A DNA stretch of 64,000 bases, taken from positions 7,998,001-8,062,000 of the forward strand of contig NZ_CP108464.1 in NCBI RefSeq assembly GCF_036226405.1. The letters are read 5' to 3'. The notes under the pieces are model-generated. The model was not told where the DNA came from. It did not search any database and saw only the letters and a list, made by a program, of their open reading frames with translations. The first letter of the stretch is position 1, and every line of letters begins with the position of its first letter. The position numbers and the translations under genes are program-made. Shown piece after piece: positions 61,007 to 64,000 of this stretch. This DNA is from Streptomyces sp. NBC_01260. GTDB lineage: Bacteria > Actinomycetota > Actinomycetes > Streptomycetales > Streptomycetaceae.

Positions 61007-62489
61007 AACTCGTGACCAGCGCCAGGCACAGTGCGGCGATGGCCAGCTTCCCGGCCGCCTGCAACAGCGGGCCGCGCAGCAGGATGAAGGTGTACCCGGC
61101 GATCAGCGGAGCCGCGATGGCAAGGACACTGCCGGGCCCCGGACCGTCCCGGGAGACCGCCCGCGCGTACCGGCGGTCGGTGCGCGCGGCCGCGTACCCG
61201 ATCACGGCGAAGCCGCCGATCATGCCGGGGGCGCCGAAGTCGACCCACAGCTCGGTCCACAGCGGCGCCGAGAGGTTGGTCATGTTCATCCCCATCCACT
61301 GCCCGACCCGCACCCCGGTGTCCTCCGGCTTTCCGCTCCACGCGGCCCGCGGCACGAAGAAGAAGGCGGAGCCCGCCAGTTGGCGCCCGTAGGTGTGGCC
61401 CCGGGTGTCGACCCAGGAGATGGTGTTGGCGAACATGACGCTCTGGTCGTAGTCCTTGGTGGCAAGCGGCTCGAAGACCGAGGACGACTGCACCGGCCGG
61501 TACCCGGAGTCGTCGTAGCGGAACCGGTCGGCGTACGGGAACAGCACCAGGGCCCCGATCACGCCCATGGCCAGCACCGAGCGGTACATCGCCGCACTGG
61601 CCGGGAACGCGGTGAACAGCAGTGAGACCAGCACCGTCAGGAACCAGTAACGGGCGTTGGAGACGGGGTTGTTCACGACCAGGTTCACCAGCACCAGCGC
61701 GCACCAGACCAGCACGGTGGACGGCGAGCGCCGGGCCCGGCGCGAGGTCACCAGCCGCCGGGTGAGGAAGAGGAACGCGAGCAGGGCCGGAACCGTACCG
61801 AACCCCTTGAGGAACGCCGACCCCACATTGGACCCGCTGGACACGACCCCGCTCTCCGCGACCGAGGCGCTGATCTCCTGCCTGCTGGAGAAGAAGACCG
61901 CGGGCCCGCCGAGCTTCAGCACGTAGTAGCCGCTCGCCGCGAAAGCCAGCAGCACCAGCAGCCGCAGCCGGACCGGGTGCGCGGTGGCCCGGCCACCGCT
62001 CCCGCGCGCGGTGGTGCGCCTGCGCAGCGGACGCCGGGACGCCAGCAGGGCCCCGAGGTCGAACGCGGCGCAGCCCACCAGGACGAGCGCGATCGCGGTC
62101 ACCAGGTCGGAGCGCGGCCCGACCATCGGCGTCGGGGTCTGCCCGATGACGGCCTGGGCGAACGGGGCCACCCCCATCGCGATGTACACGAACATCCAGA
62201 AGACGCCCTGCAGCAGCCGGCGCCGGGTGGAGAGGATCATGGTCGCCAGCCGCGCCCCCGAGTAGCACGTCAGCACCAGCTGCAGCCAGTACGCGGTGTC
62301 CCGGACCCCGCTCCCGGGCTGCGCGGCGATCAGCGCGGGCAGGAAGCAGACGAGGCCGAGGATGAGCGGCACGGCCATCGCGCGCGACAGCATCGCCCAG
62401 GACATGGGTTTGGCGGGCGGCTCGACCGGACGCCCCGGTCCGCTCTCCAGGACGGGAGCGGACGGCGTCACCCCGTGCACGGACGTCAT
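60975..62489 (-). CDS. Wzy-like polysaccharide polymerase
   Basis: 504 aa with about 10-12 membrane segments and a large loop near residues 330-410 (YDDSGYRPVQSSSVFEPLATKDYDQSVMFANTISWVDTRGHTYGRQLAG). That is the layout of O-antigen/oligosaccharide-repeat polymerases (OAG_polymerase class). ATG 62489 follows GGGGAACAG. No sequence motif proves the role; position next to Wzx and Wzz supports it. Confidence 0.72.
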   Translation of the reverse strand: MTSVHGVTPSAPVLESGPGRPVEPPAKPMSWAMLSRAMAVPLILGLVCFLPALIAAQPGSGVRDTAYWLQLVLTCYSGARLATMILSTRRRLLQGVFWMFVYIAMGVAPFAQAVIGQTPTPMVGPRSDLVTAIALVLVGCAAFDLGALLASRRPLRRRTTARGSGGRATAHPVRLRLLVLLAFAASGYYVLKLGGPAVFFSSRQEISASVAESGVVSSGSNVGSAFLKGFGTVPALLAFLFLTRRLVTSRRARRSPSTVLVWCALVLVNLVVNNPVSNARYWFLTVLVSLLFTAFPASAAMYRSVLAMGVIGALVLFPYADRFRYDDSGYRPVQSSSVFEPLATKDYDQSVMFANTISWVDTRGHTYGRQLAGSAFFFVPRAAWSGKPEDTGVRVGQWMGMNMTNLSAPLWTELWVDFGAPGMIGGFAVIGYAAARTDRRYARAVSRDGPGPGSVLAIAAPLIAGYTFILLRGPLLQAAGKLAIAALCLALVTSFRDRNEQRSH

Positions 62490-62593
62490 CTGTTCCCCGT
62501 TCCGTGATCCTGTGAACACTCTAACGAATCAACCCACTTGGGGGGATGTGATGACTAGTCTGTGAACTGCTGCCGAGGTCGAGGGGAACCCTG

Positions 62594-63754
62594 GTGAAGA
62601 TCCTGCACGTCGTCACACTGCACACTCCGGACCACGCCTTCGGGGGTCCGACCCGGGTGGCCCTGAATCTCTCGAAGGTACAGCGCGCCGAGGGGGACGA
62701 CGCCCGGATCATGGCACTGGGCGACGGTTTCGACGGCCCGCTGCCGTCCCAGGTGGAGGGGGTGCCCGCGCACCTCTACCAGGCCCGCCACCTGCTGCCG
62801 CGGTTCGAGGTCAGCGGCATCACCTCGGGGCCGCTGCTGCTTGCCGCGCGTCGCATGATGCACGGCGCCGACGTCGTCCATGTGCATCTGATGCGCGATC
62901 TGGTGACGCTGCCCGCCGCGCTGCTGGCACTGGCCTCCGGCACCCCGCTGGTCGTCCAGACGCACGGCATGGTGGACCCGACCGAGAAACGGGTGGCGCA
63001 GCTGACCGACCTGCTGGGCGTACGGAGGGTCCTGCGCGGCGCGGACGCGGTGCTGCACCTCACCGAGAGCGAGCGGATCGATGTGAACGCCGTCGCGGCC
63101 CCGGTGCGGCTCACCCGGACGGTGCGCCTGGTCAACGGCGTTCGGCCGCAGGAGCGCAAGCCCGACCGGGACCCCGCGCGGCCGCCGACGGTGCTCTTCC
63201 TCGCCCGGATACAGGAGCGCAAGCGCCCGGAGGACTTCGTCGCCGCGATGCCCGCGGTACTGGCCGAGTACCCGGACGCCAGGTTCGTGCTGGCGGGACC
63301 GGACACCGGCGCACTTCCCGGCACGCTCCGGCTGGCCCGTGAACTGGGCGTGCTGGACTCGCTCGACCACGTCGGACCGCTCGGCCACGAGGAGGTGCTG
63401 GCGGCGGGACGGCAGGCCGATGTGTACGTCCTGCCGTCGATCGAGGAACCCCTCGGCGTCTCGGTTCTCGAAGCGATGTCCGTCGGCACCCCCGTGGTCA
63501 TCACCCGCACCTGCGGCCTCGGCCCCGACGTGGCCGAGGCCGGTGCGGGCCGGGTGATCGACAGCCGGGTCGGCGACGACGCGGCCAACGCGGGCAAGGT
63601 CGCGCGGGCGGTCCTGGAACTGCTGGAGCCGAAGGCCAACGCCGAGGCCGGGCAGGCCGCCTGGGAGCTGGTCGGTGAGCACTTCACCATCGACGTCGTG
63701 ACCCGGACGCTCCGGCGGACCTACGAGAGCGTGGTCCGCCGGAAGCGCCGGTGA
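62594..63754 (+). CDS. Glycosyltransferase family 4
   Basis: 386 aa from GTG 62594 with GAGGGGAA upstream. GT-B fold: VVTLHTPDHAFGGPTRVALNL at the N-terminus, QTHGMVDP, PTVLFLARIQERKRPEDFVAAMPAVL opening the second domain. EEPLGVSVLEAMSVGTPVVITRTCGL is the E-x7-E motif that binds the nucleotide sugar. Adds one sugar of the exopolysaccharide unit. It is divergent from the polymerase gene. Confidence 0.88.
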   Translation: MKILHVVTLHTPDHAFGGPTRVALNLSKVQRAEGDDARIMALGDGFDGPLPSQVEGVPAHLYQARHLLPRFEVSGITSGPLLLAARRMMHGADVVHVHLMRDLVTLPAALLALASGTPLVVQTHGMVDPTEKRVAQLTDLLGVRRVLRGADAVLHLTESERIDVNAVAAPVRLTRTVRLVNGVRPQERKPDRDPARPPTVLFLARIQERKRPEDFVAAMPAVLAEYPDARFVLAGPDTGALPGTLRLARELGVLDSLDHVGPLGHEEVLAAGRQADVYVLPSIEEPLGVSVLEAMSVGTPVVITRTCGLGPDVAEAGAGRVIDSRVGDDAANAGKVARAVLELLEPKANAEAGQAAWELVGEHFTIDVVTRTLRRTYESVVRRKRR

Positions 63755-63755
63755 C

Positions 63756-64000
63756 TCAAGAAGCAGGTACCCCACGCGACTTCAGGGCGATCTGCCACCG
63801 GTAGAAGCTCATCGCCAGGGCGAAGTCGAGGCCCGCCCGCCCGTCCAGGAAGCCCCGCCGGTACACGTACATGTACGCGAAGGACACCAGCGGCTTGAAC
63901 GGCGCCTTGTGGAACAGCTGCCCCTGGCGGGACTTGACCCGGCGCACCTGCTCCTTGACCTCGGGATGGTGCTCCAGCCACGCCTCCCAGTCCGAGTACC
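63756..64000 (-). CDS. Family 2 glycosyltransferase, C-terminal part (cut by window edge)
   Basis: The visible 81 codons read WEAWLEHHPEVKEQVRRVKSRQGQLFHKAPFKPLVSFAYMYVYRRGFLDGRAGLDFALAMSFYRWQIALKSR. The GFLDGRAGLDFA-type ending with a membrane-apposed helix is that of WaaE/KdtX-like GT2 enzymes. The catalytic part lies beyond the right edge. It converges on the GT4 gene with one base between. Confidence 0.65.
   Translation of the reverse strand, partial: YSDWEAWLEHHPEVKEQVRRVKSRQGQLFHKAPFKPLVSFAYMYVYRRGFLDGRAGLDFALAMSFYRWQIALKSRGVPAS

Noticed and set aside
1..64000. tRNA, rRNA, CRISPR or prophage regions
   Set aside because: No cloverleaf-like segments ending in CCA, no rRNA stretches, no spaced direct repeats of 24-40 bases and no phage structural genes were found by reading; a covariance-model scan was not possible.

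Overview
The window is about 71-73% G+C with third-position GC bias, actinomycete-type GGAGG ribosome sites, frequent GTG starts, Tat/lipobox signals and an LAXTG sortase signal. The gene content (two-domain TerD protein, DUF6381 small protein, MmyB-type regulator, SrsABC-like type III PKS operon, GH78 with a Tat signal) points to the chromosome of a Streptomyces or close relative. No rRNA, tRNA or CRISPR array was seen.

Layout. (1) 1-7963: 3' end of a ROK gene, a five-gene peptide-type ABC importer (minus strand, all genes overlapping by 1-4 bases), and a divergent IclR regulator coupled to a serine hydrolase. (2) 8188-10020: broken ArsR regulator with an intact palindromic operator, then an MBL-fold hydrolase and a terminator. 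(3) 10123-11322: sortase-anchored surface protein. (4) 11659-22549: a catabolic locus around an AraC-type regulator. An acyl-CoA ligase and a TauD-type dioxygenase run left. A beta-keto acid cleavage enzyme (BKACE), quinone oxidoreductase, second TauD dioxygenase, MFS carrier, small alpha/beta hydrolase and acetoacetyl-CoA synthetase run right. The logic is substrate import, oxidation to a beta-keto acid, BKACE cleavage with acetyl-CoA to a new acyl-CoA plus acetoacetate, and salvage of acetoacetate by the synthetase.

(5) 22882-26240: a lipoprotein, then a decayed stretch with an NCS1 permease that has lost its middle, an OpuAC-type binding protein without its N-terminus, and two gene tails. 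(6) 26627-38647: mostly housekeeping or single genes: TerD protein, HpnB-like glycosyltransferase, Asp/Glu racemase-like protein, membrane protein, O-antigen-ligase-like protein, Lnt, Nudix, Ser/Thr kinase, and a secreted GH78 rhamnosidase behind a LacI-type operator. Several of these have a TAnnnT -10 box 6-7 bases before the start codon, which suggests leaderless transcripts. (7) 38790-43112: secreted protein, TetR regulator with twin operators and a truncated SDR, cupin, and a decayed IS982-type transposase that together with a DinB gene is bracketed by a 24-bp inverted repeat.

(8) 43108-47589: phosphotransferase, DHA2 exporter with divergent MmyB-type regulator, methyltransferase. (9) 47861-51454: type III PKS, ICMT-like methyltransferase and flavoprotein in one operon (the SrsABC arrangement), facing a UbiA-type prenyltransferase; this is a candidate phenolic or quinone lipid pathway. 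(10) 51481-55195: HAD, PHP and SDR genes, DUF6381, RNase H. (11) 55381-64000: an exopolysaccharide locus with CDP-alcohol phosphatidyltransferase, cytidylyltransferase, glycosyltransferases, a Wzz/tyrosine-kinase-like protein with a degenerate P-loop, Wzx-like flippase and Wzy-like polymerase. It continues past the right edge.
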